Shown: piece after piece, positions 37,464 through 46,858 of the stretch
Layout of the letters: each line of letters begins with the position of its first letter
Numbering within the stretch: position 1 is the first letter of the stretch
DNA from: Citromicrobium sp. UBA3494
GTDB taxonomy: Bacteria > Pseudomonadota > Alphaproteobacteria > Sphingomonadales > Sphingomonadaceae
Reading direction: 5' to 3'
NCBI GenBank assembly: GCA_002377695.1
Contig: DFQH01000009.1
Location: 86,617-150,616, forward strand
Length of the DNA stretch: 64,000 nucleotides
Notes under the pieces: model-generated
Seen by the model: only the letters and a program-made list of their open reading frames with translations
Database searches by the model: none
What the model was told of the DNA's origin: nothing
Translations under genes and position numbers: made by a program

Positions 37464-38255
37464 TTAGCCGCGGGGCTTGGCCATTCGGCGGTGCATCTGG
37501 GCGACCGTCTCGGCAGGCAGGATATCGGCGAACACGGCCTGCACCTTGTTCATCAAGCCGCTCACCTCCTGCGTCTCACCCTTGAGCAGCGCCTGATAGC
37601 CATCGAGCGCGACCTTCGCCGGGTCGGCCTTGTCCGCCTGGCCCAGCTTCGTTTTCTCCATATCGGCGCGCTCGAAGAACTGCGTGTCGGTGCCGCCGGG
37701 CAGCAGGCAGGTGATCACCACCGGCGTGTGCTTGAGCTCGTTTGCGAGCCCGACGCAGAAATCGTCGATGAAAGCCTTGGTCGAGTTGTAGATCAGGTTG
37801 AATGCGCCCGGCATCTTGCCAGCGATCGACCCGGTCACGAGGATACGGCCCTCGTCGCGCATGACCATACGGCCCCCGATCTTGTGGACCAGCGATACCG
37901 TGCCGGTCACGTTCGTGTCGATGGTCGCCTTGATGTCCTCCCACCGCTCGGCAAGGAAGGCACCGCCCTGCCCCTGCCCCGCATTCGCGATCAGCACATC
38001 AACCTCGCGCGGGCCGATCTTGTTCATCAGGTCCTCGATCCCCTTGCGGGTCGCAAGATCGACCTCGATCCGCTCGACCGAGGCTGCGCCGCACTCGCGC
38101 AGCTCGGCCTCGGCAGGAGCAAGGTCGCGGTCTGCCGCGACCAGCAGATCGCAGCCGTCCTTCGCGGCGAGTTTGGCGAGCTCAAGACCGATGCCGGAAG
38201 ACGCGCCGGTCACGACGCAGAAGCCGGACAGCTTGTCGATCGGGTTCTTGCTCAT
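37464..38255 (-). CDS. Short-chain dehydrogenase/reductase
   Basis: A 263-residue classical SDR with cofactor loop TGASSGIG near residue 17, the NAG motif in IANAGQG, and catalytic Ser143, Tyr156 and Lys160 (YNSTK). The C-terminal part (PGGTDTQFFERADM) forms the substrate cover. The substrate is unknown. It is the last gene of the katE-SRPBCC-ADH-SDR operon; its ATG overlaps the ADH stop by four bases. About 250 bases to the left hold no intact gene. Confidence 0.9.
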   Translation of the reverse strand: MSKNPIDKLSGFCVVTGASSGIGLELAKLAAKDGCDLLVAADRDLAPAEAELRECGAASVERIEVDLATRKGIEDLMNKIGPREVDVLIANAGQGQGGAFLAERWEDIKATIDTNVTGTVSLVHKIGGRMVMRDEGRILVTGSIAGKMPGAFNLIYNSTKAFIDDFCVGLANELKHTPVVITCLLPGGTDTQFFERADMEKTKLGQADKADPAKVALDGYQALLKGETQEVSGLMNKVQAVFADILPAETVAQMHRRMAKPRG

Positions 38256-39448
38256 GCCGCCTGCTCCTTTTGCGTCCCGGGCTTGAGGACCACCTTGGTC
38301 CAGCTGTCCTGCTGTTCGCGGAAGTTCTTGTAACCGCGCGCCGCTTCCTCGAGCGGGAGGCGGTGCGAGATCAGGAAGGTCGTATCGATCGTCCCATCCT
38401 CGATCTTGTCGAGCAGCGGCTTGGTATACTTCTGGACATGGGTCTGGCCCGAATTGACCTTGAGCCCCTTCTCCATCAGCGCGCCGAGCGGAAACTTGTC
38501 GGTCATCCCGCCATAGACGCCGGGAATCGAAACGCGCCCGCCCGCCCGAACGGCGAGGATCGCCTGCTTGAGCGCGCTGGCCCGGTCCGCACCCATGCCG
38601 ACCTTTTGCTTCACCATGTCGAGCATGTTATCGACCGCGAAGCCGTGCGATTCCATGCCTACGGCATCGATCACCGCATCCACGCCGATTCCGCCGGACA
38701 TTTCCATCAGCGCCTCGCGCACGTCGGTGGTCTTGAAGTTGATCACCTCCGCGCCGAGCTGCTTCGCCAGTTCCAGCCGGTGAGGATAGTGATCGATCGC
38801 GATGACCTTGCTCGCACCCATGATCAGCGCAGATTGCACAGCGAACAGGCCGACCGGGCCGCAGCCCCACACCGCCACCGTGTCATCGGGCTGGATCTCG
38901 GCATTCTCCGCCCCCATCCAGCCGGTCGGCAGGATGTCGGAGAGGAACAGCACCTGATCGTCGTCGAGATGATCGGGAACCACAATCGGCCCGACATCGG
39001 AAAACGGCACGCGGGCGTACTCTGCCTGGCCGCCGGAATAGCCGCCGGTGAGGTGCGAATAGCCGAACAGCGCGGACATGGGGTGGCCGTAGAGCGTCGC
39101 CGACATGTCCTGCTTTTCCGCCGGGTTCGAATTCTCGCACGCCGAATATTGCTGGATCTTGCAGTGGAAGCACCCGCCGCAGCTGATCGTGAAGGGCACC
39201 ACCACCCGCTGCCCCTTCTTCAGCGTGCTGTCCTTGCCGGTTTCGACCACCTCGCCCATGAACTCATGGCCCAGGATGTCGCCCGGGATCACTCCGGGGA
39301 TGACCCCATCGTAAAGGTGCAGGTCGGAGCCGCAGATCGCGGTCGATGTGACCTTCAGGATCGCATCGCGCGGGTTGACGATTTCGGGGTCGGGAACGCT
39401 GTCGACTCGAACATCGTGGGTTCCCTGCCATGTGAGTGCGCGCATCAT
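38252..39448 (-). CDS. Zinc-dependent alcohol dehydrogenase of the formaldehyde/threonine dehydrogenase kind
   Basis: A 398-residue medium-chain dehydrogenase. The catalytic zinc motif is ICGSDLHLYDG with GHEFMGEVVETG. The structural zinc site has the four cysteines of CGGCFHCKIQQYSAC. The NAD-binding motif is WGCGPVGLFAVQSALIMGASKV, followed by VIAID. The pattern resembles glutathione-independent formaldehyde dehydrogenase-like proteins often found in stress operons; the real substrate is unknown. The ATG at 39448 overlaps the SRPBCC stop (ATGA), so the genes are coupled. Confidence 0.9.
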   Translation of the reverse strand: MMRALTWQGTHDVRVDSVPDPEIVNPRDAILKVTSTAICGSDLHLYDGVIPGVIPGDILGHEFMGEVVETGKDSTLKKGQRVVVPFTISCGGCFHCKIQQYSACENSNPAEKQDMSATLYGHPMSALFGYSHLTGGYSGGQAEYARVPFSDVGPIVVPDHLDDDQVLFLSDILPTGWMGAENAEIQPDDTVAVWGCGPVGLFAVQSALIMGASKVIAIDHYPHRLELAKQLGAEVINFKTTDVREALMEMSGGIGVDAVIDAVGMESHGFAVDNMLDMVKQKVGMGADRASALKQAILAVRAGGRVSIPGVYGGMTDKFPLGALMEKGLKVNSGQTHVQKYTKPLLDKIEDGTIDTTFLISHRLPLEEAARGYKNFREQQDSWTKVVLKPGTQKEQAA

Positions 39449-40101
39449 GCATTCTCCTGCTGTTTGGCGGCGCGCGTCTCGCTCTTGCGGCGCGCGGAAG
39501 TGGCGATCTCGCCGGTTTCCATCAGCATCTTGAAGCGTTTGAGATCGTGCCGGGCCTGAACCTCGGGCTCGCGCTGGAAGGCCTTGGCTATCGCGCGTCC
39601 GACCGCGCCGCCGGGGGCATCATACTCGATATGCAGAGATACCCGCGTGCCGCGATCGCCCGGAGCGGGGGTGAAGGTCACCTCGCCCCGCGTCTCGATG
39701 TCGGAGCCTTCGACCGAGGCCCATGCGATGCGCTCGTTTTCCGTCTCGCCGACGATCTCCGTCCTGAGTTCGACCGTGGTTCCGCCCGGCGCCTTGATCG
39801 TCCATGTGGCGCGGCTTCTTGCGCCGCCCTGCTCGGCGATGCTCTCCACGTTTTCCATGAATTGCGGCAGGTTCGAAAAATCCCGCCAGAATGCATAGAG
39901 TTCTGCGGCAGGCTTGCGGATCGTGACCGTGCGACCGACCAGCGCGTGGTCGCCGTGATTGCTGCGGCGCGCGAATTGGGGCGCATCGTCCCCGCCGCCA
40001 TCGTGCCGACGGGAGAGGAAGGCGCCGAAGGCAGCTGCCCCCAGCGCAACGCCCGCCGCCGCGACGGTGCCTGCAATGCCGATTTGTCGATTAGGTTTCA
40101 T
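39445..40101 (-). CDS. Membrane-anchored SRPBCC (START-like) family protein
   Basis: A 218-residue protein. The N-terminal hydrophobic helix (IGIAGTVAAAGVALGAAAFGAFL) is followed by a START/polyketide-cyclase fold: VGRTVTIRKPAAELYAFWRDFSNLPQFMENVESI is the family hallmark. It may bind a hydrophobic ligand. Start ATG 40101 lies 17 bases past the katE stop; the longer open frame up to 40239 overlaps katE and is discarded. Such proteins are often found with stress-induced dehydrogenases. Confidence 0.88.
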   Translation of the reverse strand: MKPNRQIGIAGTVAAAGVALGAAAFGAFLSRRHDGGGDDAPQFARRSNHGDHALVGRTVTIRKPAAELYAFWRDFSNLPQFMENVESIAEQGGARSRATWTIKAPGGTTVELRTEIVGETENERIAWASVEGSDIETRGEVTFTPAPGDRGTRVSLHIEYDAPGGAVGRAIAKAFQREPEVQARHDLKRFKMLMETGEIATSARRKSETRAAKQQENA

Positions 40102-40118
40102 GTCGGTATCCTTCCCAC

Positions 40119-42212
40119 TCAGTCCTGCTTCACGCTTTCGCGGTCCCAGAAGCGCAGCTCGCCGCACTTCTCGATGAAAGCGCTGGCCGCATCCTTGCCC
40201 GAGGAGACGTCGACGAAACCGTCGTCCATCCAGTTCCACACGCCCGCCGTTTCGAAGAGCGGCTTCACGGCAGGGACGTAGGCAACGAACTTGGCGTGGG
40301 CGAAGGCATCGTTGACGAAGTCGATGCTCGGCTTGTCGGTGTTGTAGCGCTTGGCCGAAGCCTCGCTCATCACCACGGCCACCGCGTCGTAGGTGACCGA
40401 GGGGCCGCCATCGATCTTCTCGTCGGCTTCCATCATCTTGCCGTCGGACAGCGTGGCACCGGCAACGTGCGGTGCGACGATTTCGACCATTCCGCCAGCG
40501 CCGGTCGCGGCGTCTTTCAGCGTCTTGACGACATCCGCGTCGGCGCCCTCGGCAATGTAGATGCCCAGCTTGCGGCCCTTGAAATTGCCGGGGCCGTTCT
40601 TGAGGATCGAGAGCGCGGGGCTTTCGGCCAGATCGGTGATCGGGTCGCGCGCTGCCGGTACCTTTTCGGGCAGTTCGGGAAGACCGATGCCGTCGGCAAC
40701 CTCCTGCGCCAGACCTTCGTCGATATGCCGCAGGTGGCCGATCATCCGCTTGCGAATGCTCATGCGGCCGACCTTCGAAAGCTCGAAGGTCAGCGCGTTC
40801 GCCATATGCGTCTGCTCGACCGGGGTCTGGCTCACATAGAACTGGCGTGCCTGGCTGTAGTGATCGGCGAAGGTCTCACTGCGCACGCGCAGCTTGGGCC
40901 CTTCGAGCGGAGCTTCATAGCTCTGGAACCCCTTCATCGGGCAGGCGCGCGGGCCGCGATCTTCCTCGGCCCCGTCGCCATCGCCCCAGCTATTGGGCTC
41001 GTAATTCACGCGGCCCTTGGGGTTGGTCATCGCCATGTGGCCATCCTGCTGGAAGTGGCGCACCGGGCACTTGGGCGCGTTGATCGGCAGGTGCGTGAAG
41101 TTCGGGCCACCCAACCGCTTCAGCTGCGTGTCGAGATAGCTGAAATTGCGCCCCTGCAGCAGCGGATCGTCCGAATGATCGATCCCAGGCACAAGGTTCT
41201 GCGTGCAGAACGCAACCTGCTCCGTCTCGGCGAAGAAATTGTCGACATTGGCATCGAGCGTCAGTGTGCCGATGATCTCCACCGGCACTTCTTCTTCGGG
41301 AATGATCTTGGTCGCGTCGAGGACGTCGAAATCGAACTTCTCGGCGAATTCTTCGTCGAACACCTGGATGCCCAAGTCCCATTGCGGGAAATCGCCCGCA
41401 TCGATTGCATCCCACATGTCGCGGCGATGGAAGTCGGGGTCCATCCCGTTGACCTTCAGCGCTTCGTTCCAGACCACCGACTGGAGGCCCAGCTTCGGTT
41501 TCCAGTGGAACTTGACGAAGTGGCTCTCACCCTTTTCGTTGACCAGCCGGAAGGTATGCACGCCGAAGCCTTCCATGAACCGGAAGGAGCGCGGGATCGT
41601 GCGATCGGACATGATCCACATGACCATGTTCATCGCTTCGGGGCTGAGGCTGATGAAGTCCCAGAAATTGTCGTGCGCGGTCTGCGCCTGGGGGAAGCCG
41701 CGATCGGGCGCGGGCTTGGCGGCGTGGATCAGGTCGGGGAACTTGATCGCATCCTGGATGAAGAACACCGGGATGTTATTGCCGACGAGGTCCCAGTTGC
41801 CCTCCTGGGTGTAGAACTTGGTCGCAAACCCACGCACGTCGCGCGCCAGATCGGGCGAACCCTTGTTGCCCGCGACGGTCGAGAAGCGCGTGAAGGTGGG
41901 CACCTTGACGCCCTCTTCATTGAAGATCCGCGCGCGCGAATATTGCGGGATCGCTTTCTTCAGCTCGAAGTGACCGTGCACACCGTAACCGCGGGCGTGA
42001 ACCACGCGCTCGGGGATGCGTTCATGGTCGAAATGGAAGATCTTCTCGCGCGCGATCTGGTCTTCAAGCAGTTGCGGCCCGCGCGGACCGGCGGTGAGCC
42101 AGTTCTGATCATCGGCAACCGGATGACCCTGGGCGGTGGTCATCACATCGTCGTCGCCCTTCGGTTTCTGGTGGTTTGCACCCCCGTCGGACAGTTCGAA
42201 TTCGTTGGCCAT
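40119..42212 (-). CDS. katE: Large-subunit catalase (HPII type)
   Basis: Converts hydrogen peroxide to water and oxygen. The 697-residue product includes the catalase core (distal His in [12 protein letters not shown]; the proximal heme Tyr in [11 protein letters not shown]) and the C-terminal flavodoxin-like domain ([22 protein letters not shown]) that marks large catalases. Start ATG 42212 has GAGGAG eight bases upstream; the frame is open to 42305 without support. It is the first gene of a four-gene operon and is divergent from the DUF892 ferritin-like gene, with an AT-rich 263-base region between that must hold both promoters. Stationary-phase or general-stress control is likely but not shown. 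Confidence 0.95.
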   Translation of the reverse strand: MANEFELSDGGANHQKPKGDDDVMTTAQGHPVADDQNWLTAGPRGPQLLEDQIAREKIFHFDHERIPERVVHARGYGVHGHFELKKAIPQYSRARIFNEEGVKVPTFTRFSTVAGNKGSPDLARDVRGFATKFYTQEGNWDLVGNNIPVFFIQDAIKFPDLIHAAKPAPDRGFPQAQTAHDNFWDFISLSPEAMNMVMWIMSDRTIPRSFRFMEGFGVHTFRLVNEKGESHFVKFHWKPKLGLQSVVWNEALKVNGMDPDFHRRDMWDAIDAGDFPQWDLGIQVFDEEFAEKFDFDVLDATKIIPEEEVPVEIIGTLTLDANVDNFFAETEQVAFCTQNLVPGIDHSDDPLLQGRNFSYLDTQLKRLGGPNFTHLPINAPKCPVRHFQQDGHMAMTNPKGRVNYEPNSWGDGDGAEEDRGPRACPMKGFQSYEAPLEGPKLRVRSETFADHYSQARQFYVSQTPVEQTHMANALTFELSKVGRMSIRKRMIGHLRHIDEGLAQEVADGIGLPELPEKVPAARDPITDLAESPALSILKNGPGNFKGRKLGIYIAEGADADVVKTLKDAATGAGGMVEIVAPHVAGATLSDGKMMEADEKIDGGPSVTYDAVAVVMSEASAKRYNTDKPSIDFVNDAFAHAKFVAYVPAVKPLFETAGVWNWMDDGFVDVSSGKDAASAFIEKCGELRFWDRESVKQD

Positions 42213-42475
42213 TGCCTGCTCCTCGTAATCTGGGCGATGTCGATTCCAACGAGGTGCGCTGCATATTGTTGCACTCAGGATATAAAATACTTCGATCTCA
42301 GCCAATATTAACGAATGTTACTTTATGCCGACGCGATGGAGAGACTTATCAAAAGCTAATAACCAGCAATCGATTGAAACATAAGTTTTAACAGGAACCG
42401 TTTGTCTCCACCCGTTCTTGATCCTAGCAGCTGTGAATAGCGGCCGAGCAGAATCCGAACGAAGGAACCCACGCG

Positions 42476-42970
42476 ATGTCCGCCCCCGAAAACCTAAAGG
42501 ATTGCTATACCGAGGAACTGGCCGATCTGTGGTCGGCCAATGATCAGATGGAAAAGGTCGTTCGCGACTTGGCCGGAAAGGCCGGCGACGAAGCCCTTGC
42601 ACGGCGGCTAAGCAATGCAGCGGACGGCATCGCGAAACACACAGACAGTCTGAAATCGCTGCTCCACGATTGCGGGGTCGAGGAAAAGGAGCACTGCAAG
42701 GGCATGGAAGGCCTCGTGAAGGAGGCCCGCAAGCACGCTCTCGACGCCGATATCGATGATTCCGATGTGCGCGATGTCCTGATCGTCGCGCAGTATCAGC
42801 GCATGTGCCACTACGGCATTGCAGGCTTCGGCACCGCCAAGGCCTTCGCAAAGGCGCTCGGCAAGGCTGAGCACGTCGAAAAACTCGATACTATCACCGA
42901 GGACATTTACGACGCCGACGAGAACATGAGCGATCTGGCAGAGCGCAGCCTCAACCTGGCCGCGAAATGA
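42476..42970 (+). CDS. Ferritin-like DUF892 (YciE/YciF) family protein
   Basis: A 164-residue four-helix protein of the YciE/YciF family: the opening LKDCYTEELADLWSANDQM and a later YGIAGFGTAKAFAKALG are typical. Conserved Glu/His residues could bind a di-metal centre. These proteins are usually stress induced. It starts the operon that continues into the glycosyltransferase, whose ATG overlaps its stop by four bases. It faces katE across a shared promoter region, so it may belong to the same stress response. Confidence 0.9.
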   Translation: MSAPENLKDCYTEELADLWSANDQMEKVVRDLAGKAGDEALARRLSNAADGIAKHTDSLKSLLHDCGVEEKEHCKGMEGLVKEARKHALDADIDDSDVRDVLIVAQYQRMCHYGIAGFGTAKAFAKALGKAEHVEKLDTITEDIYDADENMSDLAERSLNLAAK

Positions 42971-44103
42971 CCGAACCAGCAAAGGCCGGGCGCGTGCACG
43001 TCCGGTCCGCGCCGGCAGCAGAGCTCGCCCGCAGCCCCGCACTCGGCGGAGACGCGCTCCACACCGACGCGGGTGCCATTGCCGCTCTTGTAGCTTGCCC
43101 ACCTTTCGCAGCGAAGACGAAGCTTCTCGCATGCAGGGGCTCCCTGGAGCGCGGCTGCCGTTACGTCGTGGCGATCCCGGTGCGCAGTGAAGAGCGGCGG
43201 CTTCCCGCCACGCTCGATGCGCTGGCGGTGACGATGCGAGCGGTTAGGACCCCGGGGTGTGCCGTGTTCGTCGTGAACGACACCGACGACCGCTCTGCAG
43301 ATGTGATCGCGCAATGGAGTCGGCGCTCGCGCATCTCAGCACTGGTCGTTGAGGTCGCCTTTTCCGCTTCGATCAGAAATGCGCCCCATGCGCGCCGGCT
43401 TGCGCTCGATATTGCCGCGAGAGCCGTCCCCCATGGCATTCTCTTCACCACCGACGCAGATACGACCGTGGGCGAAGCATGGGTTGAGCGCGGCATCCAG
43501 TCGGTTGCTGCTGGCAGCGATCTCGTGTGCGAGGATGTCCAGCTCGACGAACAGGAGCTTTCGGCCCTGCCGAGACAGGTGCGAGAAGTCGGCGCTGCGG
43601 AGCGCGCCTATTTCGATCTCTGCGACCTTCTGTGGCGATACTGGACCTTCGGCCGTGCGGGCCAGCTGGCGGCGCGTCCGTCGGGTGCCAGCCTGGCCAT
43701 CACCGCTTCGGCATATCTGTCGCTGGGCGGTCTGCCGCTGCCTGCGGTGGGCGAGGATCGCGCGCTACACGATCTGGTGGTCCGCTCCGGCCTCGTCGTC
43801 GAAGCGCTGAAGAACGGCGGAACGCGTACATCCGCTCGCCTGACAAGTCGTGCTGCGGGGGGTTGCGGAGATGCCCTGGCGGATCGCGCAGCGTCCGAGG
43901 ATCCCTTTTGCGATTCACATTTGAAGCCCGTTTCGCTCCTATACGATGAGGCGACTCTGTGGCTCGAACTCGACAGCGCGACCGGTCGCAGGCGTTGCCC
44001 GATGCCGAAAGACCACGACCCGATGCGATTCAGCACCATCAAGCAAGAACTCGCGAGCGCGAGGAGAATGGCCGCTGCCTACGGACTGATCGATGCGCCC
44101 TGA
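42967..44103 (+). CDS. Family 2 glycosyltransferase
   Basis: A 378-residue GT-A type transferase without predicted transmembrane segments. Recognisable motifs: VAIPVRSEERRLPATLDAL (GT2 start), VFVVNDTDDRSADV, the DxD metal motif in FTTDADTTVGEAW, and GEDRALHDLVVRSG as the acceptor region. The first 65 residues are a non-catalytic extension. The next three genes encode an acyl-CoA-dehydrogenase-like protein, a deacetylase and a methyltransferase, so a small modified glycan or glycolipid is plausible. Donor and acceptor are unknown. It overlaps the next gene by 11 bases. Confidence 0.88.
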   Translation: MTEPAKAGRVHVRSAPAAELARSPALGGDALHTDAGAIAALVACPPFAAKTKLLACRGSLERGCRYVVAIPVRSEERRLPATLDALAVTMRAVRTPGCAVFVVNDTDDRSADVIAQWSRRSRISALVVEVAFSASIRNAPHARRLALDIAARAVPHGILFTTDADTTVGEAWVERGIQSVAAGSDLVCEDVQLDEQELSALPRQVREVGAAERAYFDLCDLLWRYWTFGRAGQLAARPSGASLAITASAYLSLGGLPLPAVGEDRALHDLVVRSGLVVEALKNGGTRTSARLTSRAAGGCGDALADRAASEDPFCDSHLKPVSLLYDEATLWLELDSATGRRRCPMPKDHDPMRFSTIKQELASARRMAAAYGLIDAP

Positions 44104-45187
44104 AGCGGATCTGCTCGAAATCGAAACCAGGCTTCGCAAGCTGGCTCCGGCGTCCGATCGGCAGGACGGCACGCTTGACGAGGAGATAGCCCTCCTGACC
44201 CATCTCGGTTGGCTGCGCGCGTGCATGCCGATCCGCTGGGGTGGAGACGGATGGGGGAGCGAGCCGGTCGGCGCTCTCGACGCCTTCAATGTGCTGCGCG
44301 CACTCGGGCGCGCAAATCTCTCGGTAGCGCGGCTGTTCGAGGGCCACATGAATGCTGTAAAACTCGTCGCGCTCTATGGTGGCGATCCAGAACAACGCAA
44401 GGTAGCCGAGGTTGTCGAGGCCGGGGCCCTTCTCGGCGTGTGGGGTGCCGACGACCCACATGAGCCGGTTCGCTACGAGAATCGGGGCGAGCGATTATCA
44501 CTCTCGGGAAAAAAGAGGTTCGCTTCGGGTCTGGGGCTGGTCCGCAAGGCCATCGTTACGGTCGCTACCGAAGATGGTCCGCAGATGCTGCTGGTGCCGA
44601 CCGACGATCCGGATCGGTTCGATCACTCGGCGTGGGCGATGGACGCGATGCGTGCGACCCAATCGGGCCGCTACGATTTCGATGGGATCGAGCTCGACTC
44701 CAGCGCACTTCTGGGCGCACCGGGAGATTATCATCGCGAACCCCATTTCGAAGGGGGCGTCTGGCGCTATTGCGCAGCGCATCTTGGGGCCGCGGAAGCA
44801 CTCTATAGCGAAATGCTAGAACATCTGGTTCAGAACAACCGGGCCGATGACATCGATCAGCAACGAAGGATTTTCGCGGCCGGAACCGCGATCGAAACCG
44901 CGCGCCTGTGGCTGGTGCGTGCCGCAGGCGAAGTCGAAGCGGCCGGCGCGAAGCCGGAGAAAGCGGCACTGTCGCTCATGGCGCGCGAAGTGACAGAAGA
45001 TGCCTGTCGCCGCGTGGCCGAGACGATCGAGCGCGCGATGGGCATACCCGCGCATATCGGCGGCTCTTTCACGGATCGCATGCTGCGCGACCTGCGGCTG
45101 TTCCTGTGTCAGGCTGCACCCGATGCGAAGCGCAACCGCGCTGCGAGCACGCTGATTGGACGCAGGGCAAGGCCCGAACATCTGTGA
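44093..45187 (+). CDS. Acyl-CoA dehydrogenase-like flavoprotein
   Basis: A 364-residue member of the acyl-CoA dehydrogenase family, slightly shorter than usual. The N-terminal helical part (LLTHLGWLRACMPIRWGGDGWG), the central beta domain (GVWGADDPHEP, LSGKKRFASGLG) and the C-terminal helices (MAREVTEDACRRVAETIERAMG) are present. Proteins of this type in biosynthetic clusters may not use CoA thioesters. The substrate is unknown. It lies between the glycosyltransferase and the deacetylase, overlapping both. Confidence 0.85.
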   Translation: MRPEADLLEIETRLRKLAPASDRQDGTLDEEIALLTHLGWLRACMPIRWGGDGWGSEPVGALDAFNVLRALGRANLSVARLFEGHMNAVKLVALYGGDPEQRKVAEVVEAGALLGVWGADDPHEPVRYENRGERLSLSGKKRFASGLGLVRKAIVTVATEDGPQMLLVPTDDPDRFDHSAWAMDAMRATQSGRYDFDGIELDSSALLGAPGDYHREPHFEGGVWRYCAAHLGAAEALYSEMLEHLVQNNRADDIDQQRRIFAAGTAIETARLWLVRAAGEVEAAGAKPEKAALSLMAREVTEDACRRVAETIERAMGIPAHIGGSFTDRMLRDLRLFLCQAAPDAKRNRAASTLIGRRARPEHL

Positions 45188-45915
45188 GCGTGCCATCCCT
45201 TGCAGAAGGTGCGGTGCTGCGCGCCGCGCAGGTCGGCCAGGATGCCTCGCTCGACGAACTGGTGCCGGGTCACCGATTGCTTATCATCGCCCCCCATCCC
45301 GACGACGAAACGCTGGGCTGCGGCATGGCGCTGGCTGCCGCCTGCGCCAAGGGGCGCGAGGTCGCGATCCTCCTGCTGACTGATGGTGAAGGCTCGCATC
45401 CCAATTCACGGGAGTTCGACCGCGAGAGCCGGGTTGCCCTGCGTCAGGCTGAATTCGAGGCAGCGCTGTCATTCCTCGTTCCCGAAAGGTCGGTCCCCGT
45501 CGTGCGGGCAAGGCTGCCCGATGGACGGAGCAAGGCCAGGGACGCCGCGCAGATCATCGACCGGCTTCTCGGCGATCCCTGTATTGCCCGCGCTGACGCA
45601 ATCTGGTCGACCTGGGCGCATGATCCCCATTGCGACCATCGGACGGCTGCAATTCTGGCAAGGATGCTCGCCGACAGGACCGGAGCGAACCTGTGGAGTT
45701 TTCCGGTATGGGGCCGCTTCGGCGAACGTCCGGTCCCGGAGAATCTGCGGGTCTTTTCCGATGGCCTGCACCGCGATGCAAAGCGCCTAGCGATGCAGGC
45801 CTATGCCTCGCAAATGACGAACCTGATCGAGGACGACCCAGATGGTTTCGTCATGCCCTCCGCCCTGTTCGATCACTTCGCGACCCATCCGGAAATCTTT
45901 TTCCATGAGCGATGA
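45184..45915 (+). CDS. PIG-L family deacetylase
   Basis: A 243-residue zinc-dependent N-deacetylase of the LmbE/PIG-L fold. The metal motif APHPDDETLGCG begins near residue 36, and a later HDPHCDHRTA supplies more ligands. Family members remove acetyl groups from GlcNAc-containing lipids or small glycoconjugates. Start GTG at 45184 overlaps the preceding stop as GTGA; the longer open frame in this phase is antisense-like noise. Its place after the GT2 gene suggests that it acts on that enzyme's product. Confidence 0.9.
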   Translation: MSVPSLAEGAVLRAAQVGQDASLDELVPGHRLLIIAPHPDDETLGCGMALAAACAKGREVAILLLTDGEGSHPNSREFDRESRVALRQAEFEAALSFLVPERSVPVVRARLPDGRSKARDAAQIIDRLLGDPCIARADAIWSTWAHDPHCDHRTAAILARMLADRTGANLWSFPVWGRFGERPVPENLRVFSDGLHRDAKRLAMQAYASQMTNLIEDDPDGFVMPSALFDHFATHPEIFFHER

Positions 45916-46504
45916 ACCCTCCGACCGTCGCCGGACTTTCGACCGCCTCTTCGCGGGTGACCCGGATCCGTGGGACTTCGAGAGCAGTGCCTACGAAGCG
46001 CTCAAGCGGAAGGCCACTCTCGCCGTGCTGTTCCCGGACAGATTCGGTCGGGGGCTCGAAATAGGCTGCGCGAATGGCGTCCTCACGGCGCAGCTAGCGA
46101 CTATCTGCGACCACGTGCTCGCGATCGACATTTCCGACGTTGCACTCGAACTGGCCGCCAGTCGCGTCGGCGACCTCGACAATGTCTCGCTCGCACAAGC
46201 CGAAGTGCCGCGCGGCTGGCCCGAAGGCACCTTCGATTTGATCGTGCTGTCGGAAATCCTGTATTTCCTGTCTGCCGAGGAAATCGCACAGGTAGCCCGC
46301 CTTGCGTGGGCCAGTCTTTCCGATCAGGGAACCTGTCTTCTGGTCAACTGGACCGGGCCGAACGACCAGCCGATCGACGGCGAAACGGCGTGTGCAATCT
46401 TTATCGACCAGAAGCCGTGGCTGAATACGGCGAGTGAAGCCTGGCCATCCTTCCGGATCGACCGGCTGCACAAGACTGGGACCACTCGCAAAAGGTCGAG
46501 GTAA
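45905..46504 (+). CDS. NodS-like SAM-dependent methyltransferase
   Basis: A 199-residue class I methyltransferase. The opening RRRTFDRLFAGDPDPWDFESSAYEALKR and the SAM motif GLEIGCANG near residue 50 are typical of the NodS family, whose founding member N-methylates the deacetylated end of Nod-factor oligosaccharides. LSEILYFLSAEEI is another family segment. With a deacetylase just upstream (11-base overlap), N-methylation of a freed amine is a reasonable guess. Confidence 0.88.
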   Translation: MSDEPSDRRRTFDRLFAGDPDPWDFESSAYEALKRKATLAVLFPDRFGRGLEIGCANGVLTAQLATICDHVLAIDISDVALELAASRVGDLDNVSLAQAEVPRGWPEGTFDLIVLSEILYFLSAEEIAQVARLAWASLSDQGTCLLVNWTGPNDQPIDGETACAIFIDQKPWLNTASEAWPSFRIDRLHKTGTTRKRSR

Positions 46505-46506
46505 TC

Positions 46507-46755
46507 ATGCGCCAGATCGCAATCACCGTAGAACCGAAAGCGGCCGAGCAAGCAGCGCAGACCGCGAAGGAAAGCGGAGCATCGATCTTCGCCGAGATCG
46601 ATGCCCATCAGGGCGACGCGCCCTGCCGCCTCCTGATCGTCGGGTCGCCCAACGCGCGAGTCGAGTATCTGTTCGCCGCGCTCGATGCGCTCGAACCGCT
46701 GCGCGCCACCTTTCTTGCCCAGCGACATCCTCTCACTGAGACCGCCATCGGATGA
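46507..46755 (+). CDS. Small protein of unknown function, last gene of the GT2-deacetylase operon
   Basis: An 82-residue acidic, Ala-rich protein that starts two bases after the methyltransferase stop. The alternation of strands and helices (RQIAITVEPK, ASIFAEIDAHQG, CRLLIVGSPNARVEYLFAALDAL) is like a small ferredoxin-like or ACT-like fold, comparable in outline to the start of DUF389 proteins. The tight spacing supports a real gene. No function is proposed. Confidence 0.6.
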   Translation: MRQIAITVEPKAAEQAAQTAKESGASIFAEIDAHQGDAPCRLLIVGSPNARVEYLFAALDALEPLRATFLAQRHPLTETAIG

Positions 46756-46858
46756 GCCCGAAAGCAGGCTGACGGATATTCAGCCCCGCAGTCCGCTCCG
46801 TATCCACGGACGCACCCACCACGAATATAATTGCACTTCCGGCTGCTTTCGGGTGCTC
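46754..46858. other. Long inverted repeat enclosing two hairpins
   Basis: The arms GAGCCCGAAAGCAG (46754-46767) and CTGCTTTCGGGTGCTC (46843-46858) pair along about 14 bp with a two-base bulge. Between them are two small perfect hairpins: GCTGA/TCAGC at 46768-46784 and GTCCG/CGGAC at 46791-46811. Together they form a branched structure that begins at the stop codon of the small protein. It could be an operon-end structure, a processed RNA, or a decayed mobile element end. No T-run follows. Confidence 0.4.

Noticed and set aside
37327..37467. Short frame (about 46 codons) with a stretch like a LysR-type helix-turn-helix (AITRSAAVALGFS)
   Set aside because: Too short, no second half of the domain and no effector domain; could be chance or a worn fragment in a scarred region, so not annotated.
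46507..46755. Assigning the small operon-end protein to DUF389
   Set aside because: Only the general strand/helix order matches; no specific motif.
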